Of a stretch of 64,000 nt of DNA, positions 47,401 to 60,493 are shown in pieces (position 1 is the stretch's first letter; each line of letters begins with the position of its first letter). The notes beneath the pieces are model-generated. The model was not told where the DNA came from. It worked only from the letters and a program-made list of their open reading frames with translations, and made no database searches. The DNA is from Limnoperna fortunei (lineage: Eukaryota > Mollusca > Bivalvia > Mytilida > Modiolidae): positions 42,673,222-42,737,221 of the forward strand of contig OX104117.1 of assembly GCA_944474755.1 (NCBI GenBank). The letters are read 5' to 3'. A program made the translations under genes and the position numbers.

Positions 47401-50287
47401 TACAATGATAAACGTAATTATACAAAATTGCGCGCTGTGTATTTAAAAGTGATTTAACTCTGAACCCTTAGTAGGGATTTTGTCAAATTGAATATATCTA
47501 GCTGTTGACCTACGCAACTTCATCATATCGTATCACAAATGAAATATATTCAAAATCTATAGGACATAACTCCACATACATCTGATACTTGTCCCTCTTT
47601 CCATTCCTGATCACGATGATGTCCGACGCACTTGATATCAATTCCTTTATTGCTTATTCCTGTATTGCATACTATTAACATTTCACATGAGTTGTAGGAA
47701 AAAATGAATGGAAGTAGCGGAGAATTTTCATTACAGAATACGTCGAGGACATAAAAAACCAAGTTAAACAAAAGAAGTGACAACAAACCAGAAAGACACA
47801 CAACATAAAACCAGAAACACGAACCCAATAAAAACCCAGAATAGCAGAGCAAGTCAGCAAGAAAGGGGAAGGAGAGCACAGTTGCTACCCATTATGCCCA
47901 GGGTCTGTTGATCAACAAGTTCACAAAACATAACAAATATGTTATCAATAATAAAGTCAAGCGTTCTGATGATTTTATAAATAAATCTTTTGTTAGAATC
48001 AAAAGTAGTCTGAAATTTGATTTGTCAAGCGCTTGGTTTATCAATGTTTTATTGGCGCAAAGTCTAATCAATTATTTTAATTTTTCTTTCGGCTTATTAT
48101 GAGGAATAGTAGATAGTATTAAAAATAGTTGAAAAGTCAAACGTTCTAATACTATTGCATCAAAACATTGATCGCTATTGCAGGTTTCTAACAGATCTTT
48201 TAACTTTTTAATATTCACAACATGATTCACGCCACCTCTGGAGTTGCTTGCTTCATAGTATCTCTGAACCCCGTTATTAACCGCTGTATAAAATTTGCAG
48301 AGCTGGATTTGGTTACTTTGTTAGCAAAACCAGCAATATAACGTTGTAAGGAAACTTTGTTACTTTAGAATCCAGTAGATTTTCGGAAGATCCGATTCCT
48401 CCTCTTTGTTAAATGCCAATGAAATTCAAAACAAATCTATGATTTTCCTTATTTCATGTTTTGTAAGTGTCAACGGAGTATATGATTGGTAACCAGCTAA
48501 ATTGTCAATACATTATTACTTTTATCAAGTAGTTAAAGCGTTTTGCATACAAATACAAGTGTGTTTGTGGCCTTGTCAGCCGGTATAAAACCATATCTGT
48601 CATGAAAGTGAGACAAGTTTTCTACGACAAGAAAATCCCTGATCGCAGATTAAAAAAAACGTTTTTAAAATTCTACACAAATATTATTAACGATCGATTA
48701 GAAATCAAACAAGAGGAAATGACAAAGTTTTATCTAAACTAGAAATCAAACAAGAAGAAATGACAAAGTTTTATCTAAAAATATTTAAAAAGAAAATTAA
48801 TATTTGTTAAAGCGGCCAAATATTTGTTATACTAAAACATACAATAACTTGGATGAGACATGAACCCGATGTGCAATTGATCTTGATTGTCATGAAGTTT
48901 TTCGTGTTAAGAATTGTTCACGTTGTTCTTGTTTTAAGTGTGATTATTTAAAACTAACTTTATTCATAACCAAACAATTAATATGCTTTATTAACCATTT
49001 GTTGTGAAATCTTTTTCTGTTACCACTGGTAGAATAGGAATTTTACTGAAATTTTACAATAGTTTGCTGAAGTCAGAAAATGTAAAATACTGCTTAACAG
49101 AAACCCATATTGGTAAAAGTCGAACAGCCACACCAGTCACTTCACAATATCATACACCTGGGAATATAAACATCAAGCTTATAAGATATTCCCGAGCTTG
49201 CAATTCCCATGGTTATTTTCTTGCGCAGAGTATTTTTTGCTTACAGAAAACATTTTGATTTCTGACAGTCAGATCAGTTGGTATCGGGCGTTTGACGAAT
49301 CATCAAGTTTGGTTTAAATGAGATAGAACACCTGCAAAATATAAGTAGGACCGAACTAGGCCGGCTGCGCAATTAACAATTTGGATGGGCCTAAATCACA
49401 TGCTACCTTTTGAGCATGTGCTCCCTTAGCCTGAAAGATAACGTATAGATGATTTTTATTTACCACCTAGATAATTAATAACCCGAAGAGGTAACAAAAT
49501 ATCGATCGACATACGTTTGTGAAACTTTACCGGTATTTACGGATAGGAATACTTCATACTTTTTTATGCGATTTTAAATTTTGCGGTCGAGTGTCAACCG
49601 CGAAATAACGCAAAAATTAAATTACCGCAAAAATTACCAGTTATGCAGTATTTTGGTTTGGACTGTTTGGCCTAAAACGTCTAGCTAATCAATTTCCCCA
49701 TTCATTAATTTTTTCAATACTCATTTTTATACCTTCACATTATTTTAATTTTTGATGACTTATCTTAAGTATAGTGAAATATTCAAATATTCGAATATTT
49801 ACGGACTTAAGAAGTTCAAGAAGCCATGTATTGCTATTTCCCTGAATTCTCCAGACGTGGTCGATATTTATTCAATCTTAAACAGTTTATGGTATCTATG
49901 GAAAAAATAAAAAACATTATGCTTGTGTAATCACATATTCTTTTTTGTTGTCATAAAACAAGTTGTTTTTTAAACCAGCGAAATAGTATAGTAATATTAT
50001 TAAGTATACTTACCGCTGTTAATAGATACTTGCTGAAAAATAAAAAATAAAATACTTCATCGCTAATAGCTTTATGCAACATTTTAAGGACTTAAGCGTC
50101 TAATATTTATTATTCAGCTATATTTATAAACCAATTAAAAACTAAATTCATAAGAGGTGGTTAAAATTGTTGATAATTGTTATTAAAAAGGAAAAATGTT
50201 ATGTTTAAAATCATTTGTTAGCTGCATAATAAATAGGTAATTACAGTGTAACGTGCAATATTTATAGATTATTTAATTTTTTTCAAA

Positions 50288-50400
50288 CGAGATGCATTTT
50301 CTCGTCCGTATCTCATCGAAGGGCGACAGCGAGATGAGATGAACAGAAAATGCATCGAGTGAGATTGGTCCATCTCACGCTTGTAGAGTGAGATAGGATA
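50288..50400. repeat. Twin hairpin near the end of B1
   Basis: CGAGATGCATTTTCTCGTC...ATCTCATCG pairs with CGAGATGAGAT...AAAATGCATCG. A second hairpin CATCTCAC...GTAGAGTGAGAT follows. The copy in B2 (56043-56160) has a longer and more perfect second hairpin. Confidence 0.75.
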
Positions 50401-50485
50401 ATACCGCACATGAAGTTCAAAGAAAAGAACTGTGTATCGTCCCGTAATCAAACGTTGTAATGTATAATAACATTTTATTTTTTAC

Positions 50486-51366
50486 TTTCCGTTATTGTTG
50501 GTTTGAGCGCCACTGTTTAGTCTTGTTAAGAAGAAACGCGTCTCTGACATACTAAATGTTATAACCTTAGTATTGTTATAACACTCGTTAAAACCACTGC
50601 CGCTGCTGTTGAGAGTCTATTAGTCATACCTTGACGTTAGCAGACGATTCTTTTAGTAATATATTATCGTCGAAATTCACTGCCCTGAAATTTAAAAAAA
50701 TTAAAATCTTTTTTTGTCTATTCGTTTATATAGTTTTATTCGTATATTATATATTTTTTTGAAAACTTTGATGATAAAAGCTCTTCAACATTTGAATTGT
50801 TTGGTCTGTTGAGTGTTGATTACACAAAGGAATGTCTCGTGTAGTTAATTAATTGTTGTTTTACATCAGTCCAGGACTGGCAAATTTGAAATATTTGATT
50901 ATATATAACAATTGAACATCCTTTCCTTAATTCTAAAAAGTGGTCTTGTGCAATAATATATGAATATATATAGATAAAAATTAAATAAAACAATAAAAAG
51001 TATGCGATTTCATAATAAGCAGTATACAATTTTGCTGTATAAATTAACTGTTTTTTGTTAAACTTTATAGTTGTGTCGCCTGTGACAGTTTTAAATAAAT
51101 TAAAATACAGTATAGAAACGTTACTGAATGTGGACCGCGTCCACACAGTCCATAAGCATATTCCTGATGGGATATGAAGTGTTACAAGGCACCCATTCGT
51201 GTCGATGCACGTTATTTCAAATATAACTATGTGTCGTACTGGTAAGACCAAGACAACGTGGTCTTGGCAACCTCGAAAACAATAAACATGATTTTTTCTA
51301 CAGTAGTTGCTGAATATCACGAACCTAAAGATCCTATATACTCTGCGACAAACGAGAAATATTATT
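50486..51366 (+). repeat. Duplicated segment C, copy C1
   Basis: Starts TTTCCGTTATTGTTGG and ends GAGAAATATTATTAAA. It is nearly identical to 62275-63165. It follows B1 directly and is followed directly by B2. On the minus strand both copies share an open frame with residues of the type YCRKNHVYCFRGCQDHVVLV. In C1 the frame continues into B2 across the duplication junction. It includes a reverse-orientation copy of the dispersed motif at 50508. Confidence 0.93.
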
Positions 51367-51776
51367 AAACATTGCTGGGATTTCTGCCATGCAATTCGAT
51401 GAATTCGCTTCATCGACATATAGTATTACTCGTCAGGAACTTCCCCCATAGTTTTGACAAATTCTACTCCTCCACCAATGGATCAAATATCATTCTACGA
51501 TAACAACACTAATTGCATTCTAAACCTTTTGTACAAATATCGAACGTAACAACACCCATTCAAATGGAATCAACTTTAGTGTATCGTTCACATTACATTA
51601 AGAATGTGTTTTAATTATAGAAAATGTGTAACGAAATCAATAGGTTAATTTGATGTAAATATCTGATATTAATGATGTTATTGTCAACAATATGTAACAA
51701 TTTAATCAAAATAGAGAATTATTATACCGATTATTTTTTCGGTATTATGTTGAACGATGTTTAATCCAATCAATGA

Positions 51777-51872
51777 TTGCGAGTTTTCCTACCTCAGGTC
51801 CGGGTTTTCTGCGGGTAATCCAGCTTCCCCCCTAAAAAACTGGAAGCCATGATATAGCTGAAACAATCTACT
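51777..51872 (+). mobile_element. SINE 3' fragment (in B2)
   Basis: The duplicate of the fragment at 45768, with single-base differences. Confidence 0.8.
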
Positions 51873-54800
51873 TTCTAAAAGCCTGATATAGCGTTCGTGT
51901 TGTATTTGCCTTAGTTGTCAGGGTGAAATTCTGCAGTATTGTTTATTAATTTGTTGATATCTTGAAATTAGACAAGAAACAATTACCTAATTATATGTGG
52001 TGTAACTTAAGAACTAATTTTAACAAAAGAACCACAACGTTCATATACAGGTAGAACCGCCGACTCTTGTGCCATTTCGTTTCGCTTCTGGCTTTCTTTG
52101 GTTCTTAATGGTTGTTAGTGAATGACTATTTAGGTTTTTTATTTGTTTGGCCTCATGTCTTATATATTTGGTTTATGCTTGCGATATTCTTATAATATTG
52201 ACTTCAAAATATTAATTGTTGGTAAACGTCGAATAGCATGATAGAAAAGCAACAGTATGAATTGACAGTATGTAAAAACCTACACTTGCAAATACACACT
52301 AAAGCTTCCCGGACTTGTTATTCTAACATTGATTTCCCTGACAGGAATATTGCTCATAGAAAGCATTATTCTTTGACAGTCAAATTTAGGATGTTCCTAA
52401 TAACTGAAACTGTCGTAATTTGTAACTGAAATAGTTGAATTTAATTAAATTAAACATTCTAATGTTTTAATGTACTGAATCAAAGGTATTCACACTCTCA
52501 GTGATTGACGCTACCACATCTTTAGGAATGTTCTAGATCCCATTTCATTCCTATACTATAAGTGTGTGTGTTTGAAAATTATCAACCGGGTATATCAGTT
52601 ATAAAGCATAAAAAGCATGGAACAAAAAGAACACAAAACACTTTTACAAATCCAAATTTAGACAACCAGCCAAAGAATAAAACGAATGGAATAAAAAACA
52701 AAGCAAGAAACTTTAACAGAAAAAGTGCTCCGGACTTGTTATCGGCGCCTGTCTGTAATTGGGGACTCTACCCGTCTACTTACTCATCGTCATTTCCTTG
52801 GAAATAAATTGTCGTTAATGGTTACAAAACTATGTTATTAACATTCAGGTTTATTTATTGTTCCATGATATACAAGTCGGTAGAGATTAGAAAATGGTGA
52901 AATAAAAATGTGTTATAGTAACTTGAGAATAATGCTGTGGATTAAAACATAAGAACTAATTTATCATTTGTGAAAGAGGATTACTGCTTTAGACATATAT
53001 AAATAAAAAATAAATAAGTACGTGTCCTGAAACAGGAACTCCCGAGTAAGATAGTATTAAATAGACGATTTTCTTATTTATTGATGTGGCTGCACGTAGA
53101 CCTTAGCAATTAAATAAGAAGGTTTTGAAAAATGGGGAAACTTATGTGCTGATAAATTATAAACGAAAATACTGATAAGTATACAATGATAAGCATAATT
53201 ATACAAAATTGCGCGCTGTGTATTTAAAAGTGATTCAACTCTGAACCCTTAGTAGGGATTTTGTCAAATTGAATATATCTAGCTTTTGACCTACGCAACT
53301 TCATCATATTGTATCACAAATGAAATATATTCAAAATCTATGGGACATAACTCCACATACAAGATTTGATACATCTGATACTTGTCCCTCTTTCCATTCC
53401 TGATCACGATGGTGTCCGACGCACTTGATATCAATTCCTTTATTGCTTATTCATGTATTGCATACTATTAACATTTCACATGAGTTGTAGGAAAAAATGA
53501 ATCGAAGTACTGGAGAGTTTTCATTACAGAAAATGTCGAGGACATAAAAAACCAAGTTAAACAAAAGACGTGACAACAAAACAGACAGACACACAACATA
53601 AAACCAGAAACACGAACCCAATAAAAACCCGGAATAGCAGAGCAAGTCAGCAAGAAAGGGGAAGGAGAGCACAGTTGCTACCCATTATGCCCAGGGTCTG
53701 TTGATCAACAAGTTCACTATACATAACAAATATGTTATCTATAATAAAGTCAAGCATTCTGATGATTTTAGAACATAAATCTTTTGTTAAAATCAAAAGT
53801 AGTCTGAAATTTGATTTGTCAAGCGCTTGGTTTATCAATGTTTTATTTGCGCAAAGTCTAATCAATTATTTTAATTTTTCTTTCGGCTTATTATGAGGAA
53901 TAGTAGATAGTATTAAAAATAGTTGAAAAGTCAAACGTTCTAATACTATTGCATCAAAACATTGATCGCTATTGCAGGTTTCTAACAGATCTTTTAACTT
54001 TTTAATATTCACAAGATGATTCACGCCACCTCTGGAGTTGCTTGCTTCATAGAATCTCTGAACCCAGTTATTAACCGCTGTTTAAAGTTTGTAAAGAGCT
54101 GGATTTGGTTACTTTGTTAGCAAAACCAGCAATATAACGTTGTAAGGAAACTTTGTTACTTTATAATCCAGTAGATTTTCGTAAGATCCGATTCCTTCTC
54201 TTTGTTAAATGCCAATGAAATTCTAAACAAATCTATGATTTTCCTTATTTCATGTTTTGTAAGTGTCAACGGAGTATATGATTGGTAACCAGCTGAATTG
54301 TCAATACATTATTACTTTTATCAAGTAGTTAAAGCGTTTTGCATACAAATACAAGTGTGTTTGTGGCCTTGTCAGCCGGTATAAAACCATATCTGTCATG
54401 AAAGTGAGACAAGTTTTCTACGACAAGAAAATCTCTGATCACAGATTAAAAAAGCGTTTTTAAAATTCTACACAAATATTATTAACCATCGATTAGAACA
54501 GAAATCAAACAAGAAGAAATGACAAAAATTTATCTAACAATATTTAAAAAGAAAATTAATATTTGTTAAAGCGGCCAAATATTTGTTATACTAAAACATA
54601 CAATAACTTGGATGAGACATGAACCCGATGTGCAATTGATCTTGATTGTCATGAAGTTTTTCGTGTTAAGAATTGTTCACGTTGTTCTTGTTTTAAGTGG
54701 GATTATTTAAAACTAACTTTCTTCATAACCAAACAATTAATATGCTTTATTAACCATTTGTTGTGAAATCTTTTTCTGTTACCACTGGTAGAATAGGAAT

Positions 54801-56042
54801 TTTACTGAAATTTTACAATAGTTTGCTGAAGTAAGAAAATGTAAAATACTGCTTAACAGAAACCCATATTGGTAAAAGTCGAACAGCCACACCAGTCACT
54901 TCACAATATCATACACCTGGGAATATAAACATCAAGCTTATAAGATATTCCCGAGCTTGCAATTCCCATGGTTATTTTCTTGCGCAGAGTATTTTTTGCT
55001 TATAGAAAACATTTTGATTTCTGACAGTCAGATCAGTTGGTATCGGGCGTTAGAGGAATCATCAAGTTTGGTTTAAATGAGATAGAACACCTGCAAAATA
55101 TAAGTAGGACCGAACTAGGCCGGCAATTAACAATTTGGATGGGCCTAAATCACAGGCTACCTTTTGAGCATGTGCTCCCTTAGACTGAAAGATAACGTAT
55201 AGATGATTTTTATTTACCACCTAGATAATTAATAACCCGAAGGGGTAACAAAATATCGATCGACATACGTTTGTGAAACTTTACCGGTATTTACGGATAG
55301 GAATACTTCATACTTTTTTATGCGATTTTAAATTTTGCGGTCGAGTGTCAACCGCGAAATAACGCAAAAATTAAATTACCGCAAAAATTACCAGTTATAC
55401 AGTATTTTGGTTTGGACTGTTTGGCCTAAAAGGTCTAACTAATCAATTTTCCCATTCATTAATTTTTTCAATACTCATTTTTATACCTACAAATTATTTT
55501 AATTTTTGATGACTTATCTTAAGTATAGTGAAATATTCAAATAATCGAATATTTACGGACTTAAGAAGTTCAAGAAGCCATGTATTGCTATTTCCCTGAA
55601 TTCTCAAGACGTGGTCGATATTTATTCAATCTTAAACAGTTTATGGTATCTATGGAAAAAATGAAAAACATTATGCCTGTGTAATCACATATTCTTTTTT
55701 TGTTGTCATAAATCAAGTTGTTTTTTAAACCAGCGAAATAGTATAGTAATATTATTAAGTATACTTACCGCTGTTAATAGATACTTGCTGAAAAATTAAA
55801 AAAATACTTCATCGCTAATAGCTTTATGCAACATTTTAAGGACTTAAGCGTCTAATATTTATTATTCAGCTATATTTATAAACCAATTAAAAACTAAATT
55901 CATAAGAGGTGGTTAAAATTGTTGATAATTGTTATTAAAAAGGAAAAATGTTATGTTTAAAATCATTTGTTTGCTGCATAATAAATAGGTAATTACAGTG
56001 TAACGTGCAATATTTATAGATTATTTAATTTTTTTCAAACGA

Positions 56043-56160
56043 GATGCATTTTCTCGTCCGTATCTCATCGAAGGGCGACAGCGAGATGAGATGACGAGGA
56101 AATGCATCGAGTGAGATGGGTCCATCTCACTCTACAAACTCTTGTAGAGTGAGATGGGAT
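56043..56160. repeat. Twin hairpin near the end of B2
   Basis: Counterpart of 50288-50400. The second hairpin is complete here (CCATCTCACTCTACAA and TTGTAGAGTGAGATGG). Confidence 0.8.
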
Positions 56161-56247
56161 ATATAATACCGCACATGAAGTTCAAAGAAAATAACTGTGT
56201 ATCGTCCCGTAATCAAACGTTGTAATGTATAATAACCTTTTATTTTT

Positions 56248-56762
56248 CATAACTCAAATCATTGCTTTGTATCACACGTGGCGTTATAACTAATTTCAGG
56301 TACGGTTTACTGAGCTATTGCGCGATAATATAGTTTAATGTTTGCATTTACCGAAGTAAGTACTTACTATCTGTAATATTGTTTTGATTATTTTTCAGGT
56401 GAAAAACAGTATGTTTTGTATTTCGAAATGTAATACTTTTGTTATTTGCATTTGAATTAAAATATAATTCTGTTCATATATTCTTACGCGATCAAGCTGG
56501 CTAGGTGAATGATCATATTGTTGTATTCATTACATTATGTGCACGTGATTATGTGTCATAACCATTTATTGTACATGTGTTGAACAAATAAATGTTTCGT
56601 ACTATTATCATAAATGCACATTAAATCTGCTCTCATCTGAATTTTATTATATAATTAACGCATTGTAAATATGTCCAACAATAATAAGTTTCTTGCTACT
56701 GTTTTAATGGTGTATTAAACAATTTGTACATCTTTGCAAAATAAAAATAACACATAAATCAA
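56248..56762. other. Left flank of the 4.7 kb TIR unit, no gene recognised
   Basis: This is the first part of the ~6 kb that separates B2 from C2. AT-rich, with one splice-acceptor-like TTTTTCAGGTG at about 56393 but no exon that I can support. Confidence 0.4.
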
Positions 56763-56956
56763 CCCAGCAAACACATGAAGTAAATCTAACGTTGGTTATA
56801 AGTTGTGAGAATGTCGGACCTGACGTTACTTATCTACAACGAAAATGCAACGTTGTTGTTACGTCTTTAATTCGCAACGTAATTAAGCACGTTTAACTGA
56901 CATTGTTAAAACGTTGTCAAAAATAGCAACATTTGTATAACATTGTGTAGACGTTG

Positions 56957-57777
56957 TTAAGGACATATCCTACTATTCGATCTTCATATGATATTTTCTT
57001 AATATTTTGTATCATTTTTTCTTATGACAAAATCTTTAAATAAAGCTAACAAAAATTAGTGGTCACCGACCGTATTAAAAAGTTATGACGTCATCTGTAT
57101 CATCTGTTTTAGGGTAGTAGGATTATGTGTTATTTTAATTATATTTTTCCCATAGTTTACTGTTAGAATCAACTTAAATTGTTTTGAAGGCTTCATTGCA
57201 TGTAGAAAGCAACTATGCCATAATCTATTTAAAAATACGTAAGTTTCGAGCATAAATGTGGAAATTGATTCGTTCCCGCCATTTTTGTTATGCACTCGGA
57301 ATACACAAAATCGCAGATCGCAAAAAACTGACCTATGATAATAAAACTATATTTTCACAGAAGATAGATGATAACTTACACTCCAAATTTGAATAAATAA
57401 AAAAATATGGTCACCGAATCAGGGGGAAAAATATTTGAGAAAAATAAGTATAGGCCAGAATTGGCGGGAAGGAAAGGGCGCGTTTTTCTTCGTATATAAA
57501 CTGCAATATCTTTTCTAGATTTGTAGCGCAGAATACAATCACGAATGTAAAATAGTTCTTTTTTGTGTATGCTTGCTATTGCAAAGTGATTAATTTTGTT
57601 TTTTTCCCGAATTCTAAAAGACTGTATTGCTTTTTTACTCATAAAAAAACCTCTCTAAGTTGATCGAGTACGGTATTTGAAATGGAAATTTCGCGGAATT
57701 TTGACGACGACGACGTCATAAACGAATTACGAAACAATAACGTTTAAAAAGAAACAATAGTAGGATATGTCTTTAAA
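56957..57777. mobile_element. ~0.8 kb TTAA-flanked inverted-repeat element nested in the TIR unit
   Basis: TTAA is followed by GGACATATCCTACTATT on the left and preceded by AATAGTAGGATATGTC on the right (one mismatch at the outer base). A TTAA target with short TIRs is characteristic of piggyBac-type insertions. The interior is AT-rich with only short minus-strand open frames (57083-57295, 57376-57642) that do not look like a transposase, so it is non-autonomous. Confidence 0.78.
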
Positions 57778-57896
57778 TCACGTAAAACATAACGTTAATT
57801 CAACGTGTTTTTTACGTAACAATAAACTTTAGCGAACATATTTGCAACGTCCTTGTAACGTTTATTATGTTCGACTTATTAAGAACCAATATACGA

Positions 57897-57919
57897 TTTT
57901 TTTTTGGGGGGGGGGGGGG
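57897..57919. repeat. T/G homopolymer tract
   Basis: A run of T followed by 14 G, inside the 4.7 kb TIR unit. The exact length is unreliable. Confidence 0.85.
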
Positions 57920-58756
57920 AAATGTGTCGGGTAGAGGTAGATGGGGATTAGATATAAATATTTTACAGTTTAACATGTATGTTTTAAAATAAAGAATATA
58001 GGTTAAATATCTGAAATATTTTAAAATAAATGATATTAAACCATTTTTCTTTCTGTTTAAAAATCTTTCGTGGATTGAGGAGGGTTGGAGGGTTTCAACA
58101 TAATGGAAACGTTTACATTTTAATAAATAAATGAATTTCCACATGAATTAAATTAGCATGTTCCTCCTAAATCTTCTTACAGTGGTTTTTGTTAACTGGC
58201 GATTTACGGGGTGGGGGATTGCAACATAGATACTTTACATTGTATCAAATTTTACGAATTTCTATCAGAATTTGATTAACATTTCCCGGTACGTTTCATT
58301 CTTTATATATCTTTTACAGTGTCGATGAATGTAATTAGCAGGGGTCATGAAATTATACAAGGGTTGTAAAACCACCCGTGCACGCGTAATTTGATATCTT
58401 GTGAGTGTTTGCTATTGAAACAAAGAAAACTGGGTCATTCGCCACATGGAAAGAAAAGACACAGCTCAAAAGTAAGTAGTATAATATATAAACTATAATA
58501 GACAAATTTCATAAAAAAACGTTTAAAACATAATTTTGAAATGTAATAATTCTTCTTTTAATTCTTTAAGAGCACGAATTTGAATATTGTATGTTTCGTT
58601 GCAATATTCGCACATTTAATTCCTTTTCCTCAAAATCACGTTCGAATAAATTAAAGTTTTACTACATGAACTTGAGTCCTGTAAGCGCCTATCGTTTTAT
58701 TAAAAACAAGAATGAATAGGACTGCGTGTATAAAATAATATTTTAGACCTATTCAT

Positions 58757-59058
58757 GTCATAAATGTCAGTTGAAAGCACACACTGGCTGCTCACTCTGC
58801 AAATGTAAGACCTCGACGATAGGTCAGAGTGCGGAAACGCTCCTACCAATGTGGGGTACTAGAGTAGGCCAACGTTATATATGAGCAGCCCGGCCGCAAG
58901 TAGGGCATATGCTGCCGAGTTCTTCGACTATGTATCCCGAAGGCCGCGTTTCGACAAACCCACCATGGTGGAGTCCATGGACTACTAACAACTAACAACC
59001 GTCCGACCGAGGGTATTTATTTATAAGTGTAGGACGTTCACAACCCCCAAGAAGAAGA
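58757..59058 (+). mobile_element. 302 bp structured retroposon with 12 bp target-site duplication
   Basis: AGACCTATTCAT occurs at 58745-58756 and again at 59059-59070, bounding a GC-richer insert that ends in a GAAGAAG tail. Near its 5' end, CACTCT...AGAGTG encloses a GACCT-CGACGAT-AGGTC hairpin, and GGCTGCTCA/TGAGCAGCC forms a longer-range inverted pair. It has no tRNA A or B boxes and does not match 5S rRNA as I know it. It behaves like a SINE or a retroposed structured RNA of a type I do not recognise. Confidence 0.72.
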
Positions 59059-59929
59059 AGACCTATTCATTCGGGTCTTAGAATGCATTTATAGTGGATC
59101 TTATTTCGTGAAATATGTCCTTAACGCATTTCAGCCAGTCTATATTTTCTTATGTGCATTTATACCCCAAACTGAAATATTTTGTAAACATCGCTTATAC
59201 AGAAAATAATCAGGTTCCTATTATTCTTCTTTCATTTTTGCACATATTAAGATTGTATATATAGGAAAATCATATTAAGCTCAAGCTGCTTACTGCTCTG
59301 GGAGGTAGCTCTGGTTGGGACTCGATACGGCGAATGATGAAGACAACTTGCAGCAATGCATTATGGTCTGACCACAGTTGAATAGGAAAAAAGGAAAGCT
59401 GCCATTACTGAATATTTCTGTGTACTGTCAGATGATGATAGGTAAGTTATTTTGCTAAATCATTGTATTATAAGTAATAATCAATCAACACAAGATTGTT
59501 ACGTGTTACATGATACATACTGCATACAGAGATGCTTATATGAAAGGAAGAGCAAAAATGTTTTTGTCAACGCTTTTAAATAATTATTATTTGGACCAAT
59601 AAGAAACTGGAAACCCTGATCAATCTTTGCAAATGACCAATTTATCGAAGGGCAACTACTGTTTACCAGATGACAAAATATGCCGAAAGATTTATTAATT
59701 TTCTTCTTCTTCAGGGGCATACAGAAAAAATCATCCGTCAGCCACAGAAATGGATGTGGAGGAGATTATAACGGAATGCCTAAAACATGCCCCTAATAGG
59801 CCAGGGGATCCAAATATAAGGTATGTTTAATAATTGCTGACTTAGGGAAAACCAAATAATACTGTATTCAGAACACAGATTGTCTCAAAACATTTCAGAT
59901 TATGTTAGTTTTTTTTAATTGTAGCTGAC

Positions 59930-60142
59930 GCAAATTTCAGCAATTGTTTAGCTGTATCATGACGTCCGGGTTTTATTGCGGGAGTAATAAATGGTAAAAA
60001 GCCCGAACAACCCTCAATCCTTGTCAATTAAGTTTTGTATTCGAGCACACCCTGCCGTCGTAAGGCGCGATCCCGCGACCGCAGCGTTAACAGACACCTG
60101 GTCAAAAGAAAATGACTAACTACCACAGCCACCGACGCCCTC
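59930..60142 (-). mobile_element. Degenerate SINE in the last intron of the DUF4806-like gene
   Basis: The minus strand gives GAGGGCGTCGGTGGCTGTGG, GGTCGCGGGATCGCGCC, CTTAATTGACAAGGATTG, CCCGGACGTCATGATACAGC and GCTGAAATTTGCGTC: the same family as 24999 but heavily diverged. Confidence 0.8.
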
Positions 60143-60308
60143 GTTTCAAAATATTAGCGTACAGAGACTCACTGATATAAAAAACTTTAAACATTTTGTG
60201 TAGGGATTTACACAAACTTCAAACTTGACCACTGCTACCGTGCTGTATAAAGAATGCTTAATGTAAATTGAAAAAAAAATTAAAATTAAATAATGTAACA
60301 GATGGTTA

Positions 60309-60312
60309 ATAT

Positions 60313-60380
<68 letters not shown>

Positions 60381-60419
60381 TTTAATTTAATTAATTAATT
60401 AATTAATTAATTAATTAAT

Positions 60420-60490
<71 letters not shown>

Positions 60491-60493
60491 TTT
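60309..60493 (+). repeat. TTTA/TTAA microsatellite abutting a splice acceptor
   Basis: About 185 bp of TTTA units with a central TTAA/TTTAA block, running directly into TTTCAG at 60491-60496. Confidence 0.96.

Larger units (their letters stand above)
45355..50482 (+). repeat. Segmental duplication B, copy B1 (~5.1 kb)
   Basis: From AAACATTGCTGGGATTTCTG to GTATAATAACATTTTAT. It is nearly identical to 51367-56247, with only scattered substitutions and a few indels by eye, so it is much younger than duplication A. The largest difference is the 330 bp TIR element at 47071. It contains no convincing gene. The open frame shared at 47550-47879 and 53451-53672 (minus) is T-rich and interrupted differently in the two copies. 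Confidence 0.95.
51367..56247 (+). repeat. Segmental duplication B, copy B2 (~4.9 kb)
   Basis: Direct repeat of 45355-50482. It lacks the 330 bp TIR element and has minor indels (for example an extra ~60 bp around 52155-52250 and a different copy number of a 39 bp block near 48690/54490). Confidence 0.95.

Noticed and set aside
47550..47879. Hydrophobic minus-strand frame shared by B1 and B2
   Set aside because: Composition-driven (T-rich strand), different lengths in the two copies, no start context or domain.
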